Source: Cyclaneusma minus
Taxonomy: Eukaryota; Ascomycota; Leotiomycetes; Marthamycetales; Marthamycetaceae
Direction: 5' to 3'
Length of the DNA: 64,000 nucleotides
Assembly: GCA_037179335.1 (NCBI GenBank)
Contig: JAKZHN010000044.1
Location: forward strand, 1-64,000
The position numbers and the translations under genes were made by a program. A model generated the notes under the pieces. The model was not told the DNA's origin, searched no databases, and saw nothing but the letters and a program-made list of their open reading frames with translations. This document shows, in pieces, positions 31,959-41,247 of this stretch (positions within the stretch are counted from its first letter, which is position 1; each line of letters opens with the position of its first letter).

Positions 31959-32897
31959 TCAACTGTCCTCGGAATGCAGAAATGCAGACACGCTCTACGA
32001 GCAGCAAGGTACACAGCTCCAAGGACAGGCTTCGGGAAAAGGAAGCGGTGAGAGTCCTTGGTGCTGGAGTATGTGTGCAGTTGGAGATATGTGGGGGGGG
32101 GGAGAGGACGTTGCCGGTTACACGTACCCACAAAGATTTTGAGGCTCGAAGTGATGTGGTCCGAGCGTCATTTTTGAGCCTCTTTCATACATGTATCAAG
32201 GATTCGGGCAAGGGTCCGTGCATTGATGTTCAGAATCAAAAAAGTAGGAATACTCCCAATGGTTAAAAATACTCTCAATAATTCGGAATTCTCTCAATGA
32301 TTCAAACTGCAATCAATAATTCAAACTGCAATTCATAAGTACCAGGCGGAATTGCGAGAGCAAGTCCGGGTATTCTGGCAATAGAGGGCCGTTTTTCAAA
32401 AAACAAAGGGCCCACGATTGTAGTTCGATTAATCGTAATTCGTAAAGCATCCAAGCATTTGGCACCGGCTGTGGTGGACAAGCTGTGGTTATAATTAAAG
32501 CGTAAAAGGGGTTATTATTATTCAATATTGCCATAAGGCAATTTCAATTTTTTACAGCAGACAGCTTTTCCAGGGACCAGGCTGAAGTATCTATTTTCAT
32601 AAACTGCCAAGGAAAATACATCGACCCGCGCAAGGTCTCGCCCGTTTAAACTATTAACAAGAAGTGCCTAATTCCTATTACTGCCATTAGCCTGCATAGT
32701 AGCATAATGCAAGAGGTCGCCTGGTCGAACAGAGGGTTGAGTTGCGTGCCGATAATGCATAGCAGAGGAGGTAATGTTTGTTCGACAAACAGCCGGCAGG
32801 GGCAAGAAAGGGACTGGCCGCCAGCTCGCTCGCTCGCCCAGCACAACTAAAACGCTGAACATCCCTCCAGGCTCCGCCTACTCAAATGGAAGGCAAC
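31959..32897. other. Intergenic, AT-richer with degenerate tandem repeats
   Basis: Between the 5' end of the coiled-coil gene and the 3' end of the AFG2-like gene. Contains a G homopolymer (about 10) at 32,090-32,101, degenerate 19-bp repeats at 32,250-32,344 and a moderately AT-rich stretch to about 32,720. No gene seen. Confidence 0.6.
32250..32344. repeat. Degenerate 19-bp tandem repeat, locus 1
   Basis: Five consecutive 19-nt units without gaps, e.g. ATACTCTCAATAATTCGGA (32,269-32,287) and ATTCTCTCAATGATTCAAA (32,288-32,306). Related to the 19-bp units at 47,763-47,839. Confidence 0.75.
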
Positions 32898-35285
32898 TCA
32901 TCCGCGCCAAAAGCTCCTTCCCTTCCCCCAGTCCAGGTACCGCTTGTGCTGCTCAGGCGTGACCGTACGAGGATTCGCCTCCACCGCCTTCCTCAAGTCC
33001 GCCATACCCAGCTTCTCCTCCCGCCCAGTGTCGTAAATTCTGTACACAACATATTGCAGTGCCGTCGTCACCACGCTCACCACATCCGCTCCAGTGTACC
33101 CCTCTGTTTTCGCAGCAATCTCATGAAGCCCGCTCTCATAGCTCTTGGCCGGTATCAGAGTACCCGCGGGAACCTCAACCTTCTCGCGCACCTCAGGCGC
33201 AACGTCCGATTCCCTCAATCGGAGCTGCAAGATCTCGAGACGCGCAGCTTCATCGGGTAGGCCCACGTAAACAACCTCATCGAATCTTCCAGGTCTCAGC
33301 ACGGCCGAATCCAGCACCCAGGGCAGATTCGTTGCCGCAAGGACCTTGACTCCCTCCAAGCTTTCAATGCCATCCATCTCGTTAAGCAGCGTAGTGACAG
33401 TGTTCACGCCCCCGTTCGCGCCTTTCTCCTTCACATCACCCCCAGAACCAGCGCGCATCTCAGCAATACTTTCGAACTCATCGAAGAAAATGATTGCTGG
33501 AGCAGCGGCGCGGGCTCGTTGAAAGACGGCGCGTAGAGCTCGCTCGGATTCGCCGACGTACATGTTGAGCAACTCGGCGCCTTTGACGGCGAGGAAGTTG
33601 TACGAGACAGAGGTGGCGACAGCGGCTGCAAGCATGGTTTTCGAGCATCCAGGAGGACCGTAGAGGAGGATGCCGGTGCGAGGGGTAATTCCCAGACGCT
33701 TGATGTGTGCTTCGTTCTTTGGAGGGCCCATGGCATTAAGAAGCACTCTCTTTATTTCCGAGCTGCCGCCAATTTCATCCCAGTGGACCGTCCGTGGGCG
33801 TAGGGTTATGTCGTTCATAGCAGACGGCCGAACGCGAAGCAGCGCTTCGTCGAAATCTGCTTTTGTGAGCTGCCGGGCTTCTGGTGAGACTTCAGCTCCG
33901 CTCCTTTCGAGGTTTCGAATTCTAAGCATTCTGTAGTGACCAGCTTCGTGCCAAAGAGTTTCCAAGTTTGCGCCGGTGTAAGCATGTGTCTCTTCGGCGA
34001 GGCCACGAAGTAACGTGGTCGATGCGTGCCGGTTTTCACCACTGAAAGACTGCAAAATTGCTCCGCGTGCATCTGCATTTGGTATTGGGAGCATAATCTC
34101 CTTTGTAAATCGGCCTCGATAGCGGAGATCCTGAGGTATGGCGAGTGGTTTGGCGGTGGCAGCTGCTACCAGTACTGGTGGGTTTGGCACTAGCTTGCCT
34201 TGACTCATTTGGGCGAGTTTGTTCAGCTCTCGTACCAAGGCGTTTGCAAATGCCATAGATTCTTTGTCGTCGCCGGAGACTAGGGTTTCTAGTTTATCTA
34301 TAATGATTATGCTTGGCTGTGACTTCCAGGCGTCTTTGAAGACCTGTTGCAATGAGGACGGTTGTGTACTGGGTGTGAGTTCGAACACGGTGCCCCATTT
34401 GGAATCCCTGAGTTTGTCCAGGATCATCGATTTGCCGATGCCTGGTACACCACTCAGTAGTATAGCACACGTTCTGTCCTCCTGTAGTTCCTCGCTATCC
34501 GGGACATAGTCCTCTTGGAAGCGCTCTAGAAAGTCGTTCAAGTCCCGTATTGCCGAATCAAGACCCGCAACACCGTCGATCTGGAGACGCTTACTCGTGG
34601 TGCGCGTTTGAGGAGCATCGCTTCCTGATGCTATAATGACTTTGGACTGTTCATCGAAACGGGCTGTCTCCACCTGCGTCCCCGAGCTTCGACCCACGGC
34701 GTACATGACCTGAAAATTCCGTTTCGGGGGTCTGACTAGGAAACAGGTGACGATTTGGCCAGAGAATATGGTTTCGCATCTAAGAAGCGAGTCTTCAAGA
34801 CCCCATTCCCAACAGGGGATATCTCGCTCTTTCATGTCGACATTGGAGATATCCTTCAACACGATGGTGTCGGCGACGGGCACATCCCCGCCAGACTCAA
34901 CGACAAGCTCGTCTCCGAGCTTGAAGCCACACATTTCCTTGAAATTCTTGAAGAACACAGCGACGTCCTTGCTGAGTTTGACGGTGGTGTTCCACGCAAT
35001 AGCGGGGATCCTGCTGGCATTCTCTTCGCCGGCTTTGGCGAGATAGATGAGCTGTCCTGGCTTCAAGTTCAAGGCCAGCAGATTCTCCGTGGCGAAGATG
35101 ACTCGGCGGAAATCCCTTTTGTCGTCTCTCTCTTTTTGGTTCTGCGCTTCTCTCACCTTGACGAGGACGGTCGGTCTGTTCGCAGGCATGGTGACCATCT
35201 TGAGATGGTGAACGACGGGCCTGAGGGTATGGGGAACCGAGGTCTTACTTCTCCGAATCGAAATCAATCGGCGGACACTGCTCAC
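32898..35285 (-). CDS. afg2: AFG2/Drg1 (SPATA5)-type AAA ATPase with degenerate D1
   Basis: Single exon, 795 aa, two AAA domains. D1: Walker A GVPGIGKS at 279-286, but the Walker B is IIIIDK (326-331) with Lys for the catalytic Glu, and sensor 1 is AATAK instead of AATN, so D1 probably binds but does not hydrolyse ATP. D2 is intact: GPPGCSKT at 543-550 (the Ser-Lys variant typical of AFG2), IIFFDE at 598-603 and the RPGRFD segment at 664-669. The N-terminal 220 residues fit the double-psi-barrel substrate domain. The known homolog, Drg1, strips Rlp24 from cytoplasmic pre-60S ribosomes. The first ATG gives a short basic leader; Met30 or Met33 (MVTMPANRP) are alternative starts. Confident in the family, less so that it is the orthologue rather than a paralogue. 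Confidence 0.85.
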   Translation of the reverse strand: MSSVRRLISIRRSKTSVPHTLRPVVHHLKMVTMPANRPTVLVKVREAQNQKERDDKRDFRRVIFATENLLALNLKPGQLIYLAKAGEENASRIPAIAWNTTVKLSKDVAVFFKNFKEMCGFKLGDELVVESGGDVPVADTIVLKDISNVDMKERDIPCWEWGLEDSLLRCETIFSGQIVTCFLVRPPKRNFQVMYAVGRSSGTQVETARFDEQSKVIIASGSDAPQTRTTSKRLQIDGVAGLDSAIRDLNDFLERFQEDYVPDSEELQEDRTCAILLSGVPGIGKSMILDKLRDSKWGTVFELTPSTQPSSLQQVFKDAWKSQPSIIIIDKLETLVSGDDKESMAFANALVRELNKLAQMSQGKLVPNPPVLVAAATAKPLAIPQDLRYRGRFTKEIMLPIPNADARGAILQSFSGENRHASTTLLRGLAEETHAYTGANLETLWHEAGHYRMLRIRNLERSGAEVSPEARQLTKADFDEALLRVRPSAMNDITLRPRTVHWDEIGGSSEIKRVLLNAMGPPKNEAHIKRLGITPRTGILLYGPPGCSKTMLAAAVATSVSYNFLAVKGAELLNMYVGESERALRAVFQRARAAAPAIIFFDEFESIAEMRAGSGGDVKEKGANGGVNTVTTLLNEMDGIESLEGVKVLAATNLPWVLDSAVLRPGRFDEVVYVGLPDEAARLEILQLRLRESDVAPEVREKVEVPAGTLIPAKSYESGLHEIAAKTEGYTGADVVSVVTTALQYVVYRIYDTGREEKLGMADLRKAVEANPRTVTPEQHKRYLDWGKGRSFWRG

Positions 35286-36318
35286 TTAGAGTGCACCCAG
35301 ACGATCGCTTGTGTAGATGCGGGTGTCGAGTGTTGAAGTGTTGTTGTAGAGGTCTTGCGCACATTTTGCTCAATCTGCGTCGCAGGTTGAAACTAAATTT
35401 ATTGGGGGAAGGCTAGCGTCTCGGCGCAAGCGCTTTACTGGAAATGGTTTAATATCTGCGAGAAATCTGTGAGCATTCGGACAAAATCTGCAAAGCGCTA
35501 GCAGATTTTGCCAAGGCTGAAAATTCATTTTTACCCATTTATACCCACGCAATTTTATATTTTAAAATGCCAATTGGTGCCTGGGTACAGCCCGAGTCTC
35601 CCTGAGCTGTTTTTGCAATAGGGCAATAAATGGAGCTTCTCAATCTGCGCCGCAGTGCAGGTTTGGAGGGACTCTAATTGTGCGCAAGACCTTTAATTCG
35701 TGCATGTGTGCGGTTTGAATCGCACCTGAATTTTCGGACTCGGTTATCCAGCCCGTGCATACATATGCAAATAGTTTAAAACCAGTGAAAACACCTTGGA
35801 AAGGCGATTTAAATGGCTGAAAATTGGCCCATATAATACAAGGCTTAAAAAATAAATTCCTACCTGAAATATAAGGCATGGTGTGTGTGGATAATGGAAT
35901 GGTGTGTGTGGGTATGTGGATCCACAATTGAATATTGAAAATCTCTGGAGTGTCTTTAGGTTTCTATGGCCGGGGGGCAGCCTTAGCATGGCCAGGCCAG
36001 CACTTGTATCTTCCTAAGTTTACATAGCCGTCTCTAGGTACCTTAGATTTGACGTGCTCCCGAGTTCTGGGCTTGGATCCAGTCTGACCATCTGAACGTT
36101 CGCGAATACATGTACCTTGATCCCTGATGACTGAGTTTGATGCTGTGCTCGTCATTACATGTATAGATGCATTTCCAGAAGGACTCAGAAGCACGAGTAC
36201 ATACAAATATCGCCGTCCCGCACATTATTGGTCAATCGCAGTGGTGGTCAGTGCGCTGACAGCTCCCAGATTTAGCCACGGCGTCGAGCTTGGAAGACCG
36301 ACATGAAAACAGCTGTCG
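35286..36318. other. Intergenic, AT-richer, with a possible small transposon
   Basis: Divergent promoters of the AFG2-like gene and the next plus-strand gene are at its ends. The middle (35,350-36,000) is AT-richer and holds a 343-bp segment bounded by 14-bp inverted repeats. (GT)-rich TGGTGTGTGTGG motifs occur twice at about 35,879-35,912. No gene seen. Confidence 0.6.
35350..35692. mobile_element. MITE-like element with 14-bp perfect terminal inverted repeats
   Basis: AGGTCTTGCGCACA (35,350-35,363) is exactly inverted at 35,679-35,692. Just inside each end is a direct copy of CTCAATCTGCGYCGCAG (35,369 and 35,639). No coding capacity. No clear target duplication, which weakens the call; a chance or cruciform-type inverted repeat is the alternative. 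Confidence 0.4.
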
Positions 36319-37993
36319 ATGCAGCTCTCGCGCGCCCTCCCTCCTCCCTTTCTGGCGCCGGCGTGGTTCACGGCGCCCTCCCCTCTGGTCCAGGACGGCG
36401 CCCGCAGATCCATCAAGCTGTTCGGGAAATGGGGAGAGACCCCAAAGCCCCGCCAGGATGGCCCGAAAACATTCCCCCCCTCCGCGGACGACGAATTGAA
36501 GAAGGCCATACGAACCGTGGTCCGAGAGGATGACGAAAAGCCAAGGAAGCGGCCCAGACAGCCCCGGCGCAACCACGACCAAAAGGCTCCCCGGTCTGTC
36601 AGGAAGCCGATGAATGAAGCAGCATACGGCTTTGCCCAGCGCAACGAAGTCCGCCGTAGGACTGCGGGCGAGATAGCTGCAGGCGAGGAAGAGGGTGAGG
36701 AACAGCTGAATGTTACGGAGAGACGCGCAGCTCGCCAAACCCAAGAAGAGCCTGAAGCAAGCGAAGAGGACAAAGAACTAAGTGAAGAGGAAAACGAAGT
36801 AGGCGAAGAGAAGGATGAAGCTAGTAAAGAGGAGAATACCTTTCGTGGAGACCATGCCTCTCGGGAAAAGCAACCGCGGTCTTTGCTAGAAGAGCTGTTC
36901 CCTGAGGAAGCCAGAGAGCAAAAGGCTTCCGGTGCTGTGCCTAAGAAACACGCAACGCGCTCTCCCCAGTCGCAACCTCGGGGTAAAAGGTCGATGTTCT
37001 TCCACAAGCCTTCCCCATGGGCCGATGCGGCCCCACCAGGTAGACATTGGAAGTACATGTATGAAGAATCCCGTGGGACGGTAAAGAAGGAGAGCTACGT
37101 GGTGCTCAAATTGAACAATGCTAGCAAGTCATTGATCGAGAGCGACTTCTTTCGTCTCAGTCCCAAGAGCAAACACATCGAGGACTGGGCCAGCGGTATC
37201 GTTAAAGGTACTATCATTTCTTGCGCTATCTATTCTCTTGTGCCTCCTACTGACTGTTGCGTCTTTAGTAATACCGTCTCACTTTCCACCGACACTCAAC
37301 GCCTTGCCGACATATCACATCCTCTTCACAAGCCTTGCCGCTGCCAAAGCCTATCAAAACAATATCACACGCTTCCACCAACTCGCTCGCTCCCACGTTC
37401 CATCCTCTCTGACCGGGTACATGCCGCTTCCGGCAGGCTTCACCAAGGATGGGGAAGACGTGCAGGCCTTGGTGTCTTCCTTTACGCTGATCCCGCCCTC
37501 GCATTTTAGACTCTCAATGGAGATCCAAGAATCCCCCTTTAGGCCGAATCTCACACGGCTTCTCGAGGACGGCGGCTACCTCAAGCGGTTCGGTCTTGAG
37601 CAGGAAAACTCCAAGCTGGGCCGCGTGCTGGTATATTTCGACGACTCCGCTGTTGTCAATAAAGACGACCTGACAACCGCGATTAACGAGGACGGCAAAC
37701 ATCGCCGCCATATGTTTTGGCGGTTCGCACACGACAAGCATAAGAGTATCGTGAAGATCGAAAATGGTAAGGTAGCAGAAGCGGACGACTTGGAGCTGTC
37801 TTTCGGAGAGCTGCAGTTGAAGACGAAGACGCCAAGCGGGCGGAAGACGCCACCCAGATATGTGATATCGCTGAAAGATCGTGCTGAGGCACATCGCTTC
37901 GTGCGTGCATGGCATCGGCGGCCACTCCCTGTGACGAGGAAGTGGAACTCCGATGAGGACCCGCCTATGATCAACGCCGAGATATTGTGGTGA
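36319..37993 (+). CDS. Conserved fungal protein, probable mitochondrial
   Basis: Two exons, 36,319-37,207 and 37,269-37,993, 537 aa. The intron has donor GTACTA, acceptor CTTTAG, and the join reads DWASGIVK-VIPSHFPPT in phase. The N terminus (MQLSRALPPPFLAPAWFTA, then RRSIKLFGKW) is basic and free of acidic residues, like a mitochondrial presequence. Residues 95-230 are a low-complexity acidic region with many EE pairs. The conserved part begins at about 265 (ESYVVLKLNNASKSLIESDF) and runs to the end; FFRLSPKSKHIEDW and YHILFTSLAAAKAYQNNI look like an RNA-recognition-type fold, and KYVxxLKDRAEAHRFVRAWH-like sequence near the end looks like a second such half. I do not know the family name. 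It ends 66 bp from the converging 108-aa gene. Confidence 0.75.
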
Positions 37994-38059
37994 TGCACCA
38001 AGTCCAAAAAAATCGGAACTTTTCCATGTCTCCGTATCTCTTCCGTGGGACAGCGGCCT

Positions 38060-38448
38060 CTAGTCCCAGTTATGGGCAAGCTGCTCGATGTCCTGCAGGT
38101 ACTCATCGACCGAGAACTTGCGCAGGTGCTTCGCAGTCAGCTCCTTTTCCTCCTGGAGAAGCTCGGAGGTTGCCGCCATATGGCCTAGTGTTCTGCGCAG
38201 ATGGCGCACATTTGGCTTGCCGGAGGACTTCTTGCGGTGGTGGGTGTGGATGATGGCCCTTCTTTTCTACAACAGCATCGAGTCAGCATCGTCTCGAGCA
38301 GCACTGGTGAACAGTACGATTGGCTTACCTGAGGAGAAATGCTGGAAAGATCGAAGGACGGCTGTTTCACAGGCCCTGTCACATAGTCGGACGAGATGGT
38401 GAAATGCACCAGCGCGGGGTGTTCCATGATCATAGTTGTGGTGCTCAT
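38060..38448 (-). CDS. Small conserved hypothetical protein (108 aa, spliced)
   Basis: Two exons, complement(38,060-38,266, 38,329-38,448). Donor GTAAGC follows SSISPQ; acceptor TTGTAG precedes KRRAIIHTHHRKKSS. Both are phase 0, and the model ends LAHNWD-stop. The second half is a charged helix (MAATSELLQEEKELTAKHLR, then FSVDEYLQDIEQL) after a basic KKSSGKPNVRHLRR patch. This suggests a small adaptor or complex subunit, but the family is not recognised. Tail to tail with the upstream plus-strand gene. Confidence 0.65.
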
Positions 38449-39240
38449 TGTTGCGGTTGAAAGATCCGGGTGGATGAAAGTGGAATGTCCGTGGTCAGGA
38501 GAGTGACGCTGGGAGATTTTGGATGATAGGATGAAGAACCCGATGATGAGAGCCAGTCTAGGAATGAATATATGCCCAACGACAGTCCCTACAACGGTGA
38601 TGAAGGTTCCGCTCGTTCAATGCTTTCGAAATGAATGTGAAAGTCTCAAACGAACATCATAATAGCATCCCATATGGGCAGCACAGGTCAGCGACATGGC
38701 CGCGTAGTTGCCTATGTTTTGCAATTTCATCCCATCCTGGTTCCCAACTGCTGTACTGCCAACATGGGACATTGAGAGTTTAGACCTTAGACGCACGATT
38801 ACCCGCGGGTCTGTGGGGTAAAGAGTCTACAATTTGCCAGCTACGGATAGCGAAAAGGCATGGTGGAGGGAGATAACAAGACGTCAGTCTTCTGACACCT
38901 GCCAGGGGCCCAGGTTCTTGGGATGAAAAGCCACAACATTGAAAAGCGACCCTATAACCTTAAACGTACCTATTCCCGGGGTGTGGCAACTGGCAAGAAG
39001 GTTTGGAGCTTGGGACAGCCAAGGCCGCGGAGGCGAAAAGTGTAAATGCGATGGGGATTGGGAATTGGGGACTGTGCGTATGCCTTTTTGGCATGGATAC
39101 TTATGTGGCATTTTGGGTGGCAAGGGGTTCGATCCAGGACCTCAGGAGACGGGTTTCGGCAGATCGACGTCGCTTGGTCAAATGAAATGTATAAAGCATT
39201 CAACTACATGTGCGGTTATCAGATAAAGAACCGGTCTAGA
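38449..39240. other. Intergenic, no supported gene
   Basis: Promoter side of the 108-aa gene. Several short frames on both strands at 38,880-39,260 do not look coding. A GGGTTCGATCC string at 39,125 resembles a tRNA T-arm, but no cloverleaf can be drawn around it. Confidence 0.55.
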
Positions 39241-39522
39241 TTATTCCCCAGGGCTTGACAGGACTTGGTCAGTGAGCGGCGGGTGCTCCTTGTCCAAACG
39301 GTGGGCATAGACTTTGGGGATCTGATAATCAAGAGTACTACTTTTCGCAGCTTGGTCCCTGGGAGCATCAGGAGGCCAAGTCTTTTCAAACCGTCCGAGT
39401 GTATCTTCGGGCGTCGATGACGAGATCCAATCTCTCAGCACCGACTTCCAAGGGCTCAAGATGTTGGTACTCACAGAACACAAACGCTGTACCGGCAGCC
39501 GGAGCTTGGGAAGAATCTGCAT
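39241..39522 (-). CDS. Hypothetical protein, doubtful
   Basis: 93-codon frame whose C-terminal 65 residues look plausible as a small soluble protein (DWISSSTPEDTLGRFEKTW, then YQIPKVYAHRLDKEHPPLTD). There is a possible GTGAGT donor inside its 5' part, so the true exon structure may differ. It lies downstream of sec4 on the same strand. No family recognised. Confidence 0.25.
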   Translation of the reverse strand: MQILPKLRLPVQRLCSVSTNILSPWKSVLRDWISSSTPEDTLGRFEKTWPPDAPRDQAAKSSTLDYQIPKVYAHRLDKEHPPLTDQVLSSPGE

Positions 39523-39935
39523 TATTTATTGGACCTGACCTGTGGATCTCGCTCTAAGCTTCGTGCTTGCTTGCTGTCTCCCAGATGTCTTCGCCGTGTC
39601 ATAACAAGTAAAGGTGCCAGAACGACCGGCACGCACACGACAGGCCTGACTGATGCCGATTTGCGCAATGTACCATGAGTAGTAAAGAGGATCCTCATAA
39701 CTCCGCCCATAAGCTACCTCTCCCAAACATCAAGGAAATAAGTAGCGCGCAAAGATAATGACAGTAGCAGCACGCTCTATCTGCTACGCACTCCCTCCCC
39801 CGTCTTCTCTTCACGAGCTCTCGTAGCGCAGTTCCAAGAAAGAAACAGCCTCGTCTGTTGACCATTTCGGTCGTCTTCGGTCGAAAGTACGAGCCCTTCG
39901 CTGGCTTGCTCCACTCCTGTCCCATCAGCACCAAT
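39523..39935. other. 3' flank of sec4
   Basis: No gene seen. Short open frames here overlap the sec4 3' end and look random. Confidence 0.5.
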
Positions 39936-40724
39936 TTAACAGCACTTCCCCAATCCGCCGCCACTGCCGCTCGCTCCACCCACGTCGACGCCTGTGCTCG
40001 GGTTGCTATCAGCCTTTGCCGTGTCGATAATGCGCTTCTTGATATCTGCCGCCAAGCTATAGAAAGCCTTCTCCACGTTGATGTTGCTCTTTGCGCTGAC
40101 CTCCAAGAACGGGATGCCGAGTTCGTCTGCCAGTGCCTGGCCGCGCTCCGTCGACACCACGCGCTTGTCTTCCCAGTCGCACTTGTTGCCTATTAAGATC
40201 TTGTTCACGCCCTCGGTAGCGTGCTGCTCTACGTTAGAGAACCAGGTTCGGATATCTGCAAGTACGCATCATGTCAGCTGGGAATGATCTCAAAACACCT
40301 TGGTGTGTACAAAGATGCCGGGAGCCTTATGCGTTGAACGTACTGTTAAACGAGCGCTCGTCTGTCACATCGTATACCAGCAGAATGCCCATGGCTCCTC
40401 GGTAGTAGGCGGTGGTGATGGTGCGGAAGCGCTCCTGGCCGGCGGTATCCCAGATCTGCAGCTTCACACGCTTGCCATCGAGCTCGATTGTGCGGATCTT
40501 AAAGTCGATGCCGATGGTGGTGATGAAGGAGGGCGTGAAGCTGTCTTCGCTGAAGCGCAGCAAGCAACATGATTTGCCAACGCCGCTGTCGCCGATTAGA
40601 AGCAGCTTGATCTGTCGACGGAGTTAGCTCAGCAGGGACGTTGCAGCGCTTCAAGCCGACGCGGGCTTCTTGGGCCCGGCAGAGGGGCACGTACCAGGAA
40701 ATCATAGTTGCGTGTTTGGGCCAT
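39936..40724 (-). CDS. sec4: Rab GTPase Sec4/Rab8 (SrgA-type)
   Basis: Three exons, complement(39,936-40,255, 40,344-40,611, 40,695-40,724), 205 aa. The first exon encodes only MAQTRNYDFL. GTPase motifs in order: P-loop GDSGVGKS (17-24), effector loop TTIGIDFK (41-48), WDTAGQE (64-70), NKCD (123-126) and SAK (153-155). The C terminus is a Gly/Ser-rich linker ending CC, for double geranylgeranylation. The switch region and the NIRTWFSNVEQHATEGVNKI block place it in the Rab8/Sec4 group rather than Ypt1. Known role: delivery of secretory vesicles to the plasma membrane through the exocyst at hyphal tips. Introns have GTACGT donors and CAG acceptors. Length is normal. Confidence 0.97.
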
Positions 40725-41247
40725 TTTGGGCAGAGTGAGAGGGGAGATGGAACGGGTCGCTGCGCTGGCCTAAATGGCAGTGTGGGAGAGGTCGAGACGC
40801 TGTCGCCTCGGTGAGGGGCGGTGTCGGGAGAGTTTGCGGAGGGTGCACAGCCAACTCTGGACCAGGCAGGGCAGCTCGCTCTTGGGGTAGCTGTTCAGGG
40901 CAGCTCGCAGGAATCCGGGCGTGTTGGCGCTTGCGTAGGGAAGGCGATGATGGACAAGCTGGAGGTGCGGTGCTGATTCGCGATAGCAAGGGACTACGGT
41001 TTCGCTTAGCCTTCGGCCACGGCTCAGTGCTCACAGGGTACTATGCGCTGCGGGCCAGGCCTTCAATAATATGTATTCTCCGTGTTTGTATACCTGCTTA
41101 AGGTACGACCCGCGTGTGCGAATGCCACGGCCCTTTCTACATGCTCCAGTCTGAATACTTTTAATGCACCCAGTAACGTCACAATCATCTTAGTGCGAAT
41201 GGGTCCATTCACATATACATGTCTCATAATCTCATGCTATCTCGTTA
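40725..41247. other. sec4 promoter and NCA2 3' flank
   Basis: 5' region of sec4 followed by the downstream flank of NCA2, both on the minus strand. No gene seen. Confidence 0.6.

Noticed and set aside
36225..37058. 277-codon minus-strand frame
   Set aside because: Ser-rich antisense shadow of the Glu/Lys-rich part of the plus-strand gene.
39120..39140. tRNA T-arm-like GGGTTCGATCC
   Set aside because: No acceptor stem, D-arm or anticodon arm can be drawn around it.
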